Assembly: GCF_040797425.1 (NCBI RefSeq)
Contig: NZ_JBFNEH010000007.1
Coordinates: 1 to 64,000 of the forward strand
Reading direction: 5' to 3'
Length of the DNA stretch: 64,000 bases
DNA from: Symbiobacterium sp040797425
Lineage (GTDB): Bacteria; Bacillota; Sulfobacillia; Symbiobacteriales; Symbiobacteriaceae
Position numbers and translations under genes: made by a program. The notes under the pieces were generated by a model. The model saw only the letters and a program-made list of their open reading frames with translations. It was not told the origin of the DNA and searched no databases. Each line of letters opens with the position of its first letter. Positions within the stretch are counted from its first letter, which is position 1. Shown here in pieces: positions 18,899-27,216 of the stretch.

Positions 18899-19807
18899 AT
18901 GCTGCTCCAGCACCTGATCACCTTCTGCCGCGTGGTGGAGGAAGGCTCCTTCACCCGGGCTGCGCAGGTCCAGAACCTCACGCAGCCCTCCGTGACGAAA
19001 CAGGTCGGCGCCCTGGAAGACTACCTGCAGGTCCAGTTGTTCACACGGCAGGGGAAACAGGTGCACCTCACCCCGGCCGGCGAGCTGGTCTACGACTACG
19101 CACGGCAGGTGCTCCACCTCGTCCAGCAGTGCGAGGCCGCGGTGCGGGAACTGCGGTCGCCGGGCAGCGGCAGCGTGACGGTGGGCTGCGTACACACGAT
19201 CGGCCTGTTCACGCTGCCGGACCTGCTGGCGGAGTTCGTGCGGGAGCACCCGAAGGTGAAGATCAACGTGCGCACGGGCAACAACCGGGAGACGGTGGCG
19301 ATGCTGCTCCACGGCGAGGTGGACGTGGGGCTCACCACCACGCCGCAGATTCACGAGCGCATTCTGGCGGTGCCGCTCTTCGAGGACCCGCTGGTGGTGG
19401 TGGCCAGCCCCGGTTTTGCCGCCAACCTGCCGCCCGTGCTGGCCGACAGCGATCTGGCGCGCCTGCCGTTCATCGGCTACGTGCGCGGAGCCCGCTTCCG
19501 CATGACCATCGACCAGATCCTCGAGGAGATGGGCATCCAGCCCAACTTCGTGATGGAGTTTGACAACCACGAGGCCATCAAGACGATGGTGGCGCTGGGC
19601 TTCGGTGTGGCCATCGAGCCGGTCTCTGCGGTGCAGCGGGAGCTGGACTCGGGCCGTCTGGTGCCGCTCACCGTTCCGGGCCTGCCGCGGTCCAGCCGGA
19701 CGACGTCGGTGATTCTGCGGCGCGGCGAGCGGCGCAGCGCGGCCGTGAACGCCTTCCTCGAACTGCTGGAGCGGCGCTACCGGGTGTCAATCGTACGGGC
19801 CTCGTGA
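18899..19807 (+). CDS. LysR-family transcriptional regulator
   Basis: 302 residues. An N-terminal winged helix-turn-helix (LITFCRVVEEGSFTRAAQVQNLTQPSVTKQV) is followed by the periplasmic-binding-like effector domain (GSVTVGCVHTIGLFTLPDLL ... GFGVAIEPVSAV). Domain order and length are typical. Neither neighbour is an obvious target and no divergent partner gene exists, so the regulon cannot be inferred. Confidence 0.92.
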   Translation: MLLQHLITFCRVVEEGSFTRAAQVQNLTQPSVTKQVGALEDYLQVQLFTRQGKQVHLTPAGELVYDYARQVLHLVQQCEAAVRELRSPGSGSVTVGCVHTIGLFTLPDLLAEFVREHPKVKINVRTGNNRETVAMLLHGEVDVGLTTTPQIHERILAVPLFEDPLVVVASPGFAANLPPVLADSDLARLPFIGYVRGARFRMTIDQILEEMGIQPNFVMEFDNHEAIKTMVALGFGVAIEPVSAVQRELDSGRLVPLTVPGLPRSSRTTSVILRRGERRSAAVNAFLELLERRYRVSIVRAS

Positions 19808-19875
19808 TCGTGCCGGTCTGGCCGGCAGTATGCGCCCCCGCGCGCGGGAAGACTAGGCTGCGAGGAGGTGTGCAT

Positions 19876-20064
19876 ATGCCGGGGAACAAGATCGGCAAAC
19901 TAAAGGCCGGGCAGGGGTTGCGGCGAATTCTCGCCCAGCGGCGCGGCAACTGGCGCGACGCTGACGCCAGGGCCAATTTCGAGATCGGGGCCGAACTGGA
20001 CACGCAGGCAGGGAGCCCGGGCAAGCCGATTCGGAGGAGCCGCTGGGGCGACCCGCATCGATAA
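19876..20064 (+). CDS. Small basic protein, 62 aa
   Basis: ATG at 19876 with GAGGAGGTG upstream at good spacing. The product (MPGNKIGKLKAGQGLRRIL...) is basic, with a FEIGAEL segment that loosely recalls the EIAxEL helix of small acid-soluble spore proteins; that resemblance is too short to rely on. No membrane segment. Function unknown. Confidence 0.5.
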   Translation: MPGNKIGKLKAGQGLRRILAQRRGNWRDADARANFEIGAELDTQAGSPGKPIRRSRWGDPHR

Positions 20065-20076
20065 CGAAAATCAGGG

Positions 20077-20105
20077 TTGCAATCTGCCCGCGAATGGCGT
20101 ACCCT
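20077..20105 (+). promoter_or_regulatory. Promoter for the RRM protein gene
   Basis: TTGCAA (20077-20082), 17 bp, TACCCT (20100-20105), leaving a leader of about 110 nt before the RRM gene. Confidence 0.45.
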
Positions 20106-20220
20106 GTCATTGATTCACGGCTTGGTGAGCGGTGCGCTGGTTTGCCGGGTTAAGGGCGAATTCCTCGCGTCTCCCTCCCGAACGCGAATCCAAAATATCT
20201 CCGAATGGATGGGAGAGAGA

Positions 20221-20493
20221 ATGCGAATGACGAAGACCCTGTACTTCGGCAACCTCCCCTGGGCGGTTACCCCTGAGGACCTGCAGAACGCCGTTTCGCA
20301 GCACGCTGAGGTGCTCGGTGCCCGGATCGCCACCGATCGGGAAACCGGCCGCAGCCGTGGCTTCGGCTTTGTCGAGGTTCCGGCCGACCAGGCGCAGGCC
20401 GTCATCGACGCCCTGAACGGCGCCGAGTGGGCCGGCCGGCAGCTCACCGTGAACGAGGCTCAGCCTCGTCCGGAGCGCGGTCCCCGCCGCTAA
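20221..20493 (+). CDS. RRM-type RNA-binding protein, 90 aa
   Basis: A single RNA recognition motif with RNP2 LYFGNLPW and RNP1 SRGFGFVEV, followed by a short Arg/Pro tail. Small single-RRM proteins of this kind are common in cyanobacteria and scattered in other bacteria, where they bind single-stranded RNA and are often cold-induced. ATG at 20221 (or 20227) follows GGGAGAGAGA. It has its own promoter and a strong terminator, so it is monocistronic. Confidence 0.92.
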   Translation: MRMTKTLYFGNLPWAVTPEDLQNAVSQHAEVLGARIATDRETGRSRGFGFVEVPADQAQAVIDALNGAEWAGRQLTVNEAQPRPERGPRR

Positions 20494-20509
20494 GGAGCGG
20501 AGCAGTCCG

Positions 20510-20547
20510 AGCGTCCGGTGCACACGCACCGGGCGCTTTCTTCTTGT
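20510..20547 (+). terminator. Intrinsic terminator after the RRM gene
   Basis: A 12-bp stem (20510-20521 with 20526-20537, one G-T pair) closes an ACAC loop and is followed by TTCTTCTT. Confidence 0.85.
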
Positions 20548-20715
20548 CTGCCTTCCCCGGGGCTGTTGCCCGGGACCAGCCGTTGCGCTACAATTGAAAA
20601 GATGAGAAAAACGGTGCGGGGGTGGGCTCTCCGATGGGCAGTGCGGTCCAGCGCGAGCTGGCAGCACGACCCTGTGGGCCCTGACGCGGGGCCTGTGCCC
20701 GGGAGAGGGGCAGCC

Positions 20716-21057
20716 ATGGCAATCGCAGAGGTCCCGTCCAGGATCTACGACGTGTTCCCGTTCATCGACCCGCTGGTGGGTCTCGTGCTGGTGGTGTGCG
20801 GAGTTGCGCTGGTTCGCCGCAACCGGGACCCGGGCCTCAAGCTGCTGGTCGCCTGGGGTGCACTCTAGATCGCTGCGGCCATCTGGAGCGGGGTCTTCGG
20901 GCTGGTGATGCGGTCGGCTCCGCTGGGAGTGGTCCTCAGGCTTAACGTGGTGACCGGGGTGTTCGTGGCAGTCGGGCGGCTGCTCACCTGGGGCACGGCT
21001 GGATACGCCCTGTGGCGCTTCTGGCGGGCGACCACCCGAGGCGGAACATCCGGGTAG
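20716..21057 (+). pseudogene. Small membrane protein gene interrupted by an in-frame TAG
   Basis: From ATG 20716 (GGGAGAGGGG upstream) the frame encodes MAIAEVPSRIYDVFP and two hydrophobic segments up to a TAG at 20866-20868. Without that codon the same frame runs on to 21057, giving 113 codons and at least one further long hydrophobic stretch (GVVLRLNVVTGVFVAVG...) and a basic tail. Both halves look like parts of one three- or four-helix membrane protein. A point mutation is the simplest reading; the upstream half alone would be a 50-residue protein. Confidence 0.55.
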
Positions 21058-21220
21058 GGTGGCCGCCTGGGCATCGTATCCCGCACCGCACGGCCGTGCG
21101 CGGCCTCCCGGTCCGCCGCCGGCGGCGGTTCTGGGTAGGCGGCCCGGGCAGAGTCCGGCGTCTTGTGCGAGCGGCCCTGGCCTTGTGGTGCCACCGTCCG
21201 CACACACAGGGAGGGTGCGC

Positions 21221-21733
21221 ATGCAAGAGCTTCAAGTGCAAATGTACAAGTACGGCGGCGTGAAGCACTACAGCTACCCCGTCCGGCTGTTGGAACAGCG
21301 GCCGGACCTCGTGATCGCGCACGGCCCGTACGGGCGGCCGCTCACCCACCCGAGCCGGGGGATTGTGAACTACCCGGTCCCCACTGAAGCGATCGAGTTC
21401 TTCTTCACGAAGCGGCCGTACCACGTCAGCGCCAACTGGAACGCCGACGGCTCCTTCCGGCAGTACTACTGCAACGTGGTCATGTCGGCCACGGTGAGCG
21501 GCGGCGTGATGGCAGTGGTCGACCTGGACCTCGACCTCATCGTGGCGCCAGACCTCTCCTACCGGGTGGAGGACGAGGAGGAGTTCGAGGAGCACCGGCG
21601 GGCCTGGGGCTACTCCGACGAGGTGGTCGCCCTGGCCCGCGAAGGCCTGGCCGAGCTCATCCGGCTGGTGGAGGAGCGGCGCTTCCCCTTCGACGGCTCG
21701 GCCGCGCGGCTCCGGGAGCGGCTGACCCGTTGA
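21221..21733 (+). CDS. DUF402 protein, Ntdp-like nucleoside di/triphosphatase
   Basis: 170 residues with the DUF402 pattern: KYGGVKHYSYP near the N-terminus, then FFFTKRPYHVSANWNADGSFRQYYCNV, and VVDLDLDLIVAPD followed by an acidic VEDEEEFEEH helix. Characterised Firmicute members hydrolyse nucleoside di- and triphosphates. ATG at 21221 follows GGGAGGG. Confidence 0.85.
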   Translation: MQELQVQMYKYGGVKHYSYPVRLLEQRPDLVIAHGPYGRPLTHPSRGIVNYPVPTEAIEFFFTKRPYHVSANWNADGSFRQYYCNVVMSATVSGGVMAVVDLDLDLIVAPDLSYRVEDEEEFEEHRRAWGYSDEVVALAREGLAELIRLVEERRFPFDGSAARLRERLTR

Positions 21734-21849
21734 AGCGGCCCTGCACGAGGCGACCTGTCCGGCCGGGTTCCTGCAGCCCCTGGCCAGAAGCGGGGCCACG
21801 GCGGAAAGCCAGCTGGCTGCGACGATACCGGGTGCCCGGCAGGTGGTCA

Positions 21850-21882
21850 GGGGGCCCCGTCCGGACGGCGGAGGGGGCCCCG
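21850..21882 (+). terminator. Hairpin between convergent genes
   Basis: Two copies of GGGGGCCCC (21850-21858 and 21873-21881), each nearly self-complementary, can pair to form a stem around a 14-nt loop. Placed between the convergent DUF402 and flavoprotein genes. Confidence 0.45.
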
Positions 21883-21897
21883 GCGCGCACGCTGCGG

Positions 21898-22809
21898 TCA
21901 CGAATGGAGGGCGATGTGTTTGGCCACCACCATGGCCTGCCCGGCGGCGTTGGCCAGGCTCTGATAGGCGGGCGGCGTGCAGACGTCGCCGGCCGCATAG
22001 ACGCCCGGCACGGAGGTCCGCCCGTGGCGGTCGGTGACGATGTAACCCTCGGGATCGAGCTGAAGCTGCCCCTCCACGAGCCGGGTGTTGGGCGCGTTGC
22101 CGATGTAGATGCAGACGGCGTCGACTTCGAGCGCCCACTGGCCGTCCGGCCCCGCCACGTCCAGAAGCACCGCGTCCGGCCCGGGGCGGAAGCGCGTCAC
22201 GGTCACCCCCTGGTGGTGCACCACCTTGTCGCTGGCGAGTACAGGCCTGGCCAGGTCGCGGCGGGCCCGGAGTGGCCCGCGGGTGAGCAGGTGGACCCGA
22301 GCGGCCACGGGCAGCAGCAGTCCGGCGTTCTCCAGGGCCCGATCGCCCCCGCCGATCACGGCCACGCGCCGGCCCCGGAACCAGGCGCGGTCATGGGACG
22401 GGCGCCGCACCCAGCCCTGCCTGTAGATCGCCTCCTCGCCCTCCACGCCGAGCCGGCGAGGGTGGAGTCCGGTGGCGATCACGAGCGCGCGGCCGGCCAC
22501 CAGGCCGTCCGGGGTCGTACAGCTTCGGTCGGCGGCGGAGAGGGCGAGTACGGGGCGGTTCAGCTCGACCCTCGCCCCCGCCTCTGCGGCCTGGCGTAGG
22601 AGCCGCTCGGTGAGGGCGGTCCCGTCCGGCAGGTCCAGGCCCGGGTAGTCGACGATGCGCCCGCCGATGGCGGAGAGCTGCCCGCCGGCCCGGGGCTCCT
22701 GCTCCAGCACCAGCGCTTCCAGACCCAGTCGGCGGGCCCAGATGGCGGTGGCGAGTCCTGCCATCCCGGCGCCCACGATGAGCACGTCCCAGCGGCAGTC
22801 AGCGACCAT
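21898..22809 (-). CDS. Thioredoxin-reductase-like FAD/NAD(P) flavoprotein lacking the redox CxxC
   Basis: 303 residues with the two-dinucleotide fold of low-molecular-weight TrxR: FAD motif VLIVGAGMAGLATA at the N-terminus, NAD(P) motif RVAVIGGGDRALENA near residue 150 and FAD motif GVYAAGDVCTPPAYQSLANAAGQA near the C-terminus. Where TrxR has CATCDG the sequence reads RRPSHDRAWF, so it cannot do disulfide reduction by that route. It could resemble TrxR-like ferredoxin/flavodoxin NADP reductases. GAGGTGCG precedes the ATG. Confidence 0.82.
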   Translation of the reverse strand: MVADCRWDVLIVGAGMAGLATAIWARRLGLEALVLEQEPRAGGQLSAIGGRIVDYPGLDLPDGTALTERLLRQAAEAGARVELNRPVLALSAADRSCTTPDGLVAGRALVIATGLHPRRLGVEGEEAIYRQGWVRRPSHDRAWFRGRRVAVIGGGDRALENAGLLLPVAARVHLLTRGPLRARRDLARPVLASDKVVHHQGVTVTRFRPGPDAVLLDVAGPDGQWALEVDAVCIYIGNAPNTRLVEGQLQLDPEGYIVTDRHGRTSVPGVYAAGDVCTPPAYQSLANAAGQAMVVAKHIALHS

Positions 22810-23030
22810 GGGCGGCGCACCTCCTCAGGAACTCATATTCACATATTGTATAATCCGACCAACCGGAGTATGCTTAGAGCCGCTTCCAGTAGAACCCGCG
22901 CCAGCCCGCTCAAGGTCCTGTCCTGCTGCCCGGAATTGGCGGCGACGGAAGCTGCCGCGGCGCGCTCCCGCGGGGCAGATTAGGCTTGAGGCGCACCGGC
23001 GCCCCAAGCCTGCAAGAGGAGTCGATCTCC

Positions 23031-24017
23031 GTGCAATACCCGCTTTCGCCCGACGTGAAGCCCGAGTTCTGCACCACGGGCAGCTTCATGCGCCTGCCCT
23101 CGAAGCGGGACGGCGCCCGCCTGGCCATCCTCGGCATGCCTTTCGATACGGCCGCGTCCTTCCGGGTCGGCGCCCGGTTCGGCCCGCAGGCGATCCGGCA
23201 GGCCTCGATGCTGCTCTTCCCGTATAACCCGGTGCAGGGGCTCTACCCTTTCGAGGAGACCCACGCCATCGACATCGGCGACCTTTCCGTCATTCCGCAC
23301 TCGATCCAGCGCAGCTATCAGATCATCGAGGCGGCGGTGGCGGACGTGCTGCGGCAGGGGATGGTGCCCATCGGCCTCGGGGGTGACCACTCCGTCACCC
23401 TGGCCGCGCTCCGCGCCGCCGCCAAGGCGCACGGGCGGCTGGCCGTGATCCACTTGGACAGCCACACCGACACCTGGGACACGTACTACGGCGAGAAGTA
23501 CTGGCACGGCTCGCCCTTCATCCGGGCGGCGGAAGAAGGCCTGGTGGAACCGTCCCGGGTATTTCAGATCGGCATCCGGGGCAGCCTGAACCACCCCGGC
23601 GATCTGGCGGCCAGCCTCGACCTCGGCTACAACCTGATCACGATGCGCGAGCTGCGCCAGCGGGGCGTCGCCGCGGTGGTGGCCCAGGTGAAGGAGCGGA
23701 TTGGCGATCGCCCCTGCTACCTCTCGTTCGACATCGACTTCGTCGACCCTGCCTTCGCTCCCGGCACGGGCACGCCGGAGGTGGGCGGCTTCACGTCGTA
23801 TGAGACTCTTGAAATGGTTCGCAGCCTTACCGGCCTGAACTACGTCGGCTTCGACGTGGTGGAGGTGCTTCCCAGCTACGACCCGGTCCAGGTCACGGCC
23901 TTGCTCGCCGCCATGCTGGTCTACGAGTTCGCGTCCCACGTCGCCCTGAACCTGCGGGCGCGGGGCGAGGCCTGGCCGGTGCCCGCGGTCCCCGAGCCGG
24001 CCCCTGCCTTCCGCTAG
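23031..24017 (+). CDS. speB: Agmatinase / guanidino-acid ureohydrolase
   Basis: A 328-residue arginase-fold enzyme with the manganese ligands GGDHS, LDSHTDTWD and SFDIDFVDPAFAPGTGTPEVGG. The family hydrolyses guanidino compounds such as agmatine or guanidinobutyrate to urea and an amine. DSHTD (rather than DAHxD) and the long N-terminus do not settle the substrate. GTG at 23031 has AGAGGAG 9 nt upstream. Its stop overlaps the stop of convergent msrAB. Confidence 0.88.
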   Translation: MQYPLSPDVKPEFCTTGSFMRLPSKRDGARLAILGMPFDTAASFRVGARFGPQAIRQASMLLFPYNPVQGLYPFEETHAIDIGDLSVIPHSIQRSYQIIEAAVADVLRQGMVPIGLGGDHSVTLAALRAAAKAHGRLAVIHLDSHTDTWDTYYGEKYWHGSPFIRAAEEGLVEPSRVFQIGIRGSLNHPGDLAASLDLGYNLITMRELRQRGVAAVVAQVKERIGDRPCYLSFDIDFVDPAFAPGTGTPEVGGFTSYETLEMVRSLTGLNYVGFDVVEVLPSYDPVQVTALLAAMLVYEFASHVALNLRARGEAWPVPAVPEPAPAFR

Positions 24018-24973
24018 TCGAAGAGCTTGCGAAACTCGCCGTAGCCCTCCTTCTCAAGGTCTTCTTTCGGGATGAACCGGAGAGCCGCCGAGTTGATGCA
24101 GTAGCGCAGCCCGGTGGGCGCCGGGCCGTCGGGGAAGACGTGGCCCAGGTGCGAGTCCCCGTGCTTGCTGCGGACCTCGGTGCGGACCATGCCGTGGCTG
24201 AGGTCGGGCAGCTCCACGATGTTCTCGGGCACCAGGGGCCGTGTGAAGCTGGGCCAGCCGCAGCCGGCGTCGAACTTGTCCTTCGAGCTGAAGAGCGGCT
24301 CGCCCGAGACCACGTCGACGTAGATGCCCTCCTCGAAGTGGTCCCAGTACTCCCCGGTGAAGGGCGGCTCGGTGGCGCTGTTCTGCGTGACCTCGTACTG
24401 CAGCGGCGTCAACTGGCGGCGCAGCTCGGCGTCGCGCCTCTGGTCGCGCCAGTGCCTGCGGATGAAGGCGTCTCGCCCCGAGGCGATGCGGTACCGCTGG
24501 TAGTGCACGGGGTTTTTGCGGTGGAAGTCCTGGTGGTACTCCTCGGCCGGGTAGAAGGGGCCGGCGGGCAGGATGAGCGTTGCGATGGGCTTGTCAAAGC
24601 GGCCGCTCTGCTCCAGGGCGGCCTTCGACGCCTCGGCGAGGCGCCGCTGCTCCTCGTTGTGGTAGAAGATGGCCGTCCGGTACTGGGGGCCCCGGTCGTG
24701 GAACTGCCCGCCGGGGTCGGTGGGGTCGATCTGGCGCCAGAAGATCTCCAGCAGCCGCTCGTAGGGGAAGACCGCGGGGTCGAAGGTGATCTGCACGGCC
24801 TCGAAGTGGCCGGTGGTGCCTGAGCAGACTTCCTCGTAGGTGGGGTTCTCCTTGTGGCCGCCGGTGTAGCCGGAGACCACCTTGTGGATGCCGGGCTGCT
24901 CCTCGAAGGGGCTCACCATGCACCAGAAGCAGCCCCCGGCAAAGGTGGCGAGTTCGAGTCGATGCTCTGCCAT
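24014..24973 (-). CDS. msrAB: Peptide methionine sulfoxide reductase MsrA-MsrB fusion
   Basis: 319 residues. The MsrA half starts at residue ~8 with GGCFWCMVSPFE (catalytic Cys) and GYTGGHKENPTYEEVCSG. The MsrB half starts near 185 (LTPLQYEVTQNSATEPPF) and carries GCGWPSF, RSKHGDSHLGHVF and catalytic RYCINSAALRF. The fusion repairs both S- and R-sulfoxides. The MsrB zinc-binding CxxC pairs are absent (LFSSKDKFD), as in the zinc-less MsrB subgroup. AAGGAGGG precedes the ATG. Confidence 0.95.
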   Translation of the reverse strand: MAEHRLELATFAGGCFWCMVSPFEEQPGIHKVVSGYTGGHKENPTYEEVCSGTTGHFEAVQITFDPAVFPYERLLEIFWRQIDPTDPGGQFHDRGPQYRTAIFYHNEEQRRLAEASKAALEQSGRFDKPIATLILPAGPFYPAEEYHQDFHRKNPVHYQRYRIASGRDAFIRRHWRDQRRDAELRRQLTPLQYEVTQNSATEPPFTGEYWDHFEEGIYVDVVSGEPLFSSKDKFDAGCGWPSFTRPLVPENIVELPDLSHGMVRTEVRSKHGDSHLGHVFPDGPAPTGLRYCINSAALRFIPKEDLEKEGYGEFRKLFD

Positions 24974-25105
24974 GTGGAATACCCTCCTTGCACATTTCTC
25001 GACGCCCCCATCAGGGCTCGGGGTACTGCCTCCGCCCGGCGACCACCGCCGGGCCTCTTGGTGTTCCCAGGACCCGGGGACTCTCTTTTGGGCAGGGGCG
25101 ACTTG

Positions 25106-25114
25106 TGGTACACT
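25106..25114 (+). promoter_or_regulatory. Extended -10 promoter (TGG-TACACT) for miaB
   Basis: TGG directly followed by TACACT, about 50 bp before the miaB start. A weak TTTTGG lies 17 bp upstream as the -35. Confidence 0.45.
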
Positions 25115-25164
25115 ACACTAGATGCACATTTTGTCGATCACCGCCCCAAAGGGGGAGACCATAC

Positions 25165-26736
25165 ATGACGCTGAAGGACCATAGGGTAGACGACCCCAAC
25201 GCGATGTTGGAGCGGGTCGAGCAGATGATGAAGGAAGGCACCCTGGAGGAGCTGCCGCTGGCCCCGTCCGGCGCCGCGGAAGACCTGACCTCGGGCGGCT
25301 TCGACCACCTGGAGCCGGGCCACGTGGGCCGGATGCAGATCGACCCCGAGGCCGGGCGGCGCATTCACGGCAAGCCCGAGCCGCGGGTGCACATCGAGAC
25401 CTACGGCTGCCAGATGAACGAGCATGATACGGAGATCATGTACGGCATCCTCGCCCAGATGGGCTACGTGAAGGCCCAGGGGCCCGAGGACGCCGACCTG
25501 CTGCTCTTCAACACCTGCGCCGTGCGCGAGTCGGCGGTGGAGCACGCCTTTGGCCGCATCGGCCAGCTCAAGCCCCTGAAGTACACCAACCCCGACCTGA
25601 TCATCGGCGTGTGCGGCTGCGTGCCCCAGGTGGAGGGCGAGGTGGAGCGCATGCTCCGCAAGTTCCCGCACCTCGACCTCATCTTCGGCACGCACAACAT
25701 CCACCGGCTGCCCGAGCTGGTGGAGCGGGCCCGCAACGAGCGGGAGACCGTGGTGGACGTGTGGGAGTCGATGGGTGACGATTTCCCCGACGCCCTGCCT
25801 GTGGCGCGGGAGGGGGACCTGAAGGCCTGGGTCACCATCATGTACGGGTGCGACAAGCACTGCACCTACTGCATTGTGCCCACCACCCGGGGCAAGGAGC
25901 GCAGCCGGCCCCGTGAGGTAATCCTGGCCGAGGTGCAGGAACTGGCGCGGCAGGGGTACAAGGAGATCACCCTCCTCGGCCAGAACGTGAACGCTTACGG
26001 CAAGGACCTCTACGGCCGTCACGGCGAGGGCGCCTTCGACTTCGGCGACCTGATCGAGCTCATCGACCGGAACAGCCCCGGCATCGAGCGCATCCGCTTC
26101 ACCACCAACCACCCCAAGGACTTCACCCGCAAGATGGTGGAGCAGATTGCCCGGGCCGAGAAGGTCTGCGAGTGGTTCCACCTGCCGGTGCAGTCGGGCT
26201 CCGACTCGGTGCTGCGCCGGATGAAGCGGTCGTACAACCGGAAGCAGTACCTGAGGCTCATCCAGTGGGTGCGGGAACTGATTCCCGAGGCCGTGATCAC
26301 CACCGACATCATCGTGGGCTTCCCGGGCGAGACGGAGGAGGAGTTCCGGGAGACCCTCAGCCTCGTGGAGGAGGTTCAGTTCGACGCCGCCTTCATGTTC
26401 ATGTACTCCGAGCGGGCCGGCACGCCCGCCGCGAAGATGGAAGACCGGCTCAGCGTGGCCGAGAAGAAGGAGCGCCTGCAGCGGCTGATGGAGGTGCAGA
26501 ACCGCGTCGGCCGGGCGAAGAACGAGGCGCGGATCGGCAAGGTGTACGACGTTCTCGTGGAGGGGCTCGACAAGGGCAAGCCCGATGTGGTCTTCGGGCG
26601 CACCCGGGGCAACATCCTGGTCACCTTCCCCGGTGACGCGTCGCTCAGGGGGCAGATCGTGCCGGTGCGGATCACCGCGGCGGGCACGTGGACGCTGGAA
26701 GGCGAGCGGGTGGAGAGCCCGATCGTCCTGGCCTAG
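25165..26736 (+). CDS. miaB: tRNA-2-methylthio-N6-dimethylallyladenosine synthase
   Basis: 523 residues, a radical-SAM methylthiotransferase that modifies A37 of tRNAs already prenylated by MiaA (encoded further downstream). The N-terminal MTTase domain has YGCQMNEHD, LLFNTCAVRE and IGVCGCVPQ cysteines; the radical-SAM domain has MYGCDKHCTYCIVP; a TRAM domain ends the protein. About 75 extra residues precede the MTTase domain, starting at ATG 25165 with GGGGGAG upstream. Confidence 0.95.
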   Translation: MTLKDHRVDDPNAMLERVEQMMKEGTLEELPLAPSGAAEDLTSGGFDHLEPGHVGRMQIDPEAGRRIHGKPEPRVHIETYGCQMNEHDTEIMYGILAQMGYVKAQGPEDADLLLFNTCAVRESAVEHAFGRIGQLKPLKYTNPDLIIGVCGCVPQVEGEVERMLRKFPHLDLIFGTHNIHRLPELVERARNERETVVDVWESMGDDFPDALPVAREGDLKAWVTIMYGCDKHCTYCIVPTTRGKERSRPREVILAEVQELARQGYKEITLLGQNVNAYGKDLYGRHGEGAFDFGDLIELIDRNSPGIERIRFTTNHPKDFTRKMVEQIARAEKVCEWFHLPVQSGSDSVLRRMKRSYNRKQYLRLIQWVRELIPEAVITTDIIVGFPGETEEEFRETLSLVEEVQFDAAFMFMYSERAGTPAAKMEDRLSVAEKKERLQRLMEVQNRVGRAKNEARIGKVYDVLVEGLDKGKPDVVFGRTRGNILVTFPGDASLRGQIVPVRITAAGTWTLEGERVESPIVLA

Positions 26737-26760
26737 CGTGGAAATGTGGAGGGATACACC

Positions 26761-27168
26761 GTGTCGGTGACGACACGCAAGAATGTGTGGCTGCTCGCGC
26801 GGGAACTGTCTGAGGCCATCGCCGAATCACCGGAGGTGCAGGAGTACCGGCGGACCGAGGACGCCGTGCTGGCCGACCCCGAGGCCGTGACGCTCATCCG
26901 GGAGTATGAGGCGGCGAAGCGCGCGGTGAAGCTCTCGCGGGGCAAGCCGCCGGAGGAGCAGCAGCGGCTCGTGGAGGCGTTTCTGAAGGTGGAGGAGCGG
27001 TTCAACGCCCACCCGACGATCCAGGCCTACTGGAACGCCCGGGTGGCCCTGGACGCCTTCCTGGATCGCATCAACGCCGTGGTCACGTATCCGATCACAG
27101 GAACGAAGGCGCCCCGGGGCCGGGGCGGCTCCTGCGGCTCGGGCGGCGGCTGCGGCTGCGGCGCATAG
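26761..27168 (+). CDS. YlbF/YmcA (RicA/RicF) family protein with Cys-rich tail
   Basis: 135 residues. Helical YlbF/YmcA domain (LARELSEAIAESPEVQEYRRTED... FNAHPTIQAYWNARVALD), then a short tail GRGGSCGSGGGCGCGA. In Bacillus RicA(YmcA)-RicF(YlbF)-RicT bind iron-sulfur clusters through C-terminal cysteines and promote RNase Y processing and phosphorelay activity. The position after miaB matches ymcA; rny is in the same window. GTG at 26761 is 7 nt from GGAGGG. Confidence 0.88.
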   Translation: MSVTTRKNVWLLARELSEAIAESPEVQEYRRTEDAVLADPEAVTLIREYEAAKRAVKLSRGKPPEEQQRLVEAFLKVEERFNAHPTIQAYWNARVALDAFLDRINAVVTYPITGTKAPRGRGGSCGSGGGCGCGA

Positions 27169-27179
27169 TGGATATGGTC

Positions 27180-27216
27180 CGCCCCCTGGCCAGTGGCTGC
27201 CAACGGCCAGGGGGCG
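27180..27216 (+). terminator. Intrinsic terminator after the YlbF/YmcA gene
   Basis: CGCCCCCTGGCC (27180-27191) pairs perfectly with 27205-27216; the T-tract is poor (GGTGTCGTT). Confidence 0.6.

Noticed and set aside
22860..23030. Guanidine riboswitch before the agmatinase-type gene
   Set aside because: Sought because of the gene's chemistry, but none of the conserved ykkC or mini-ykkC elements is present.
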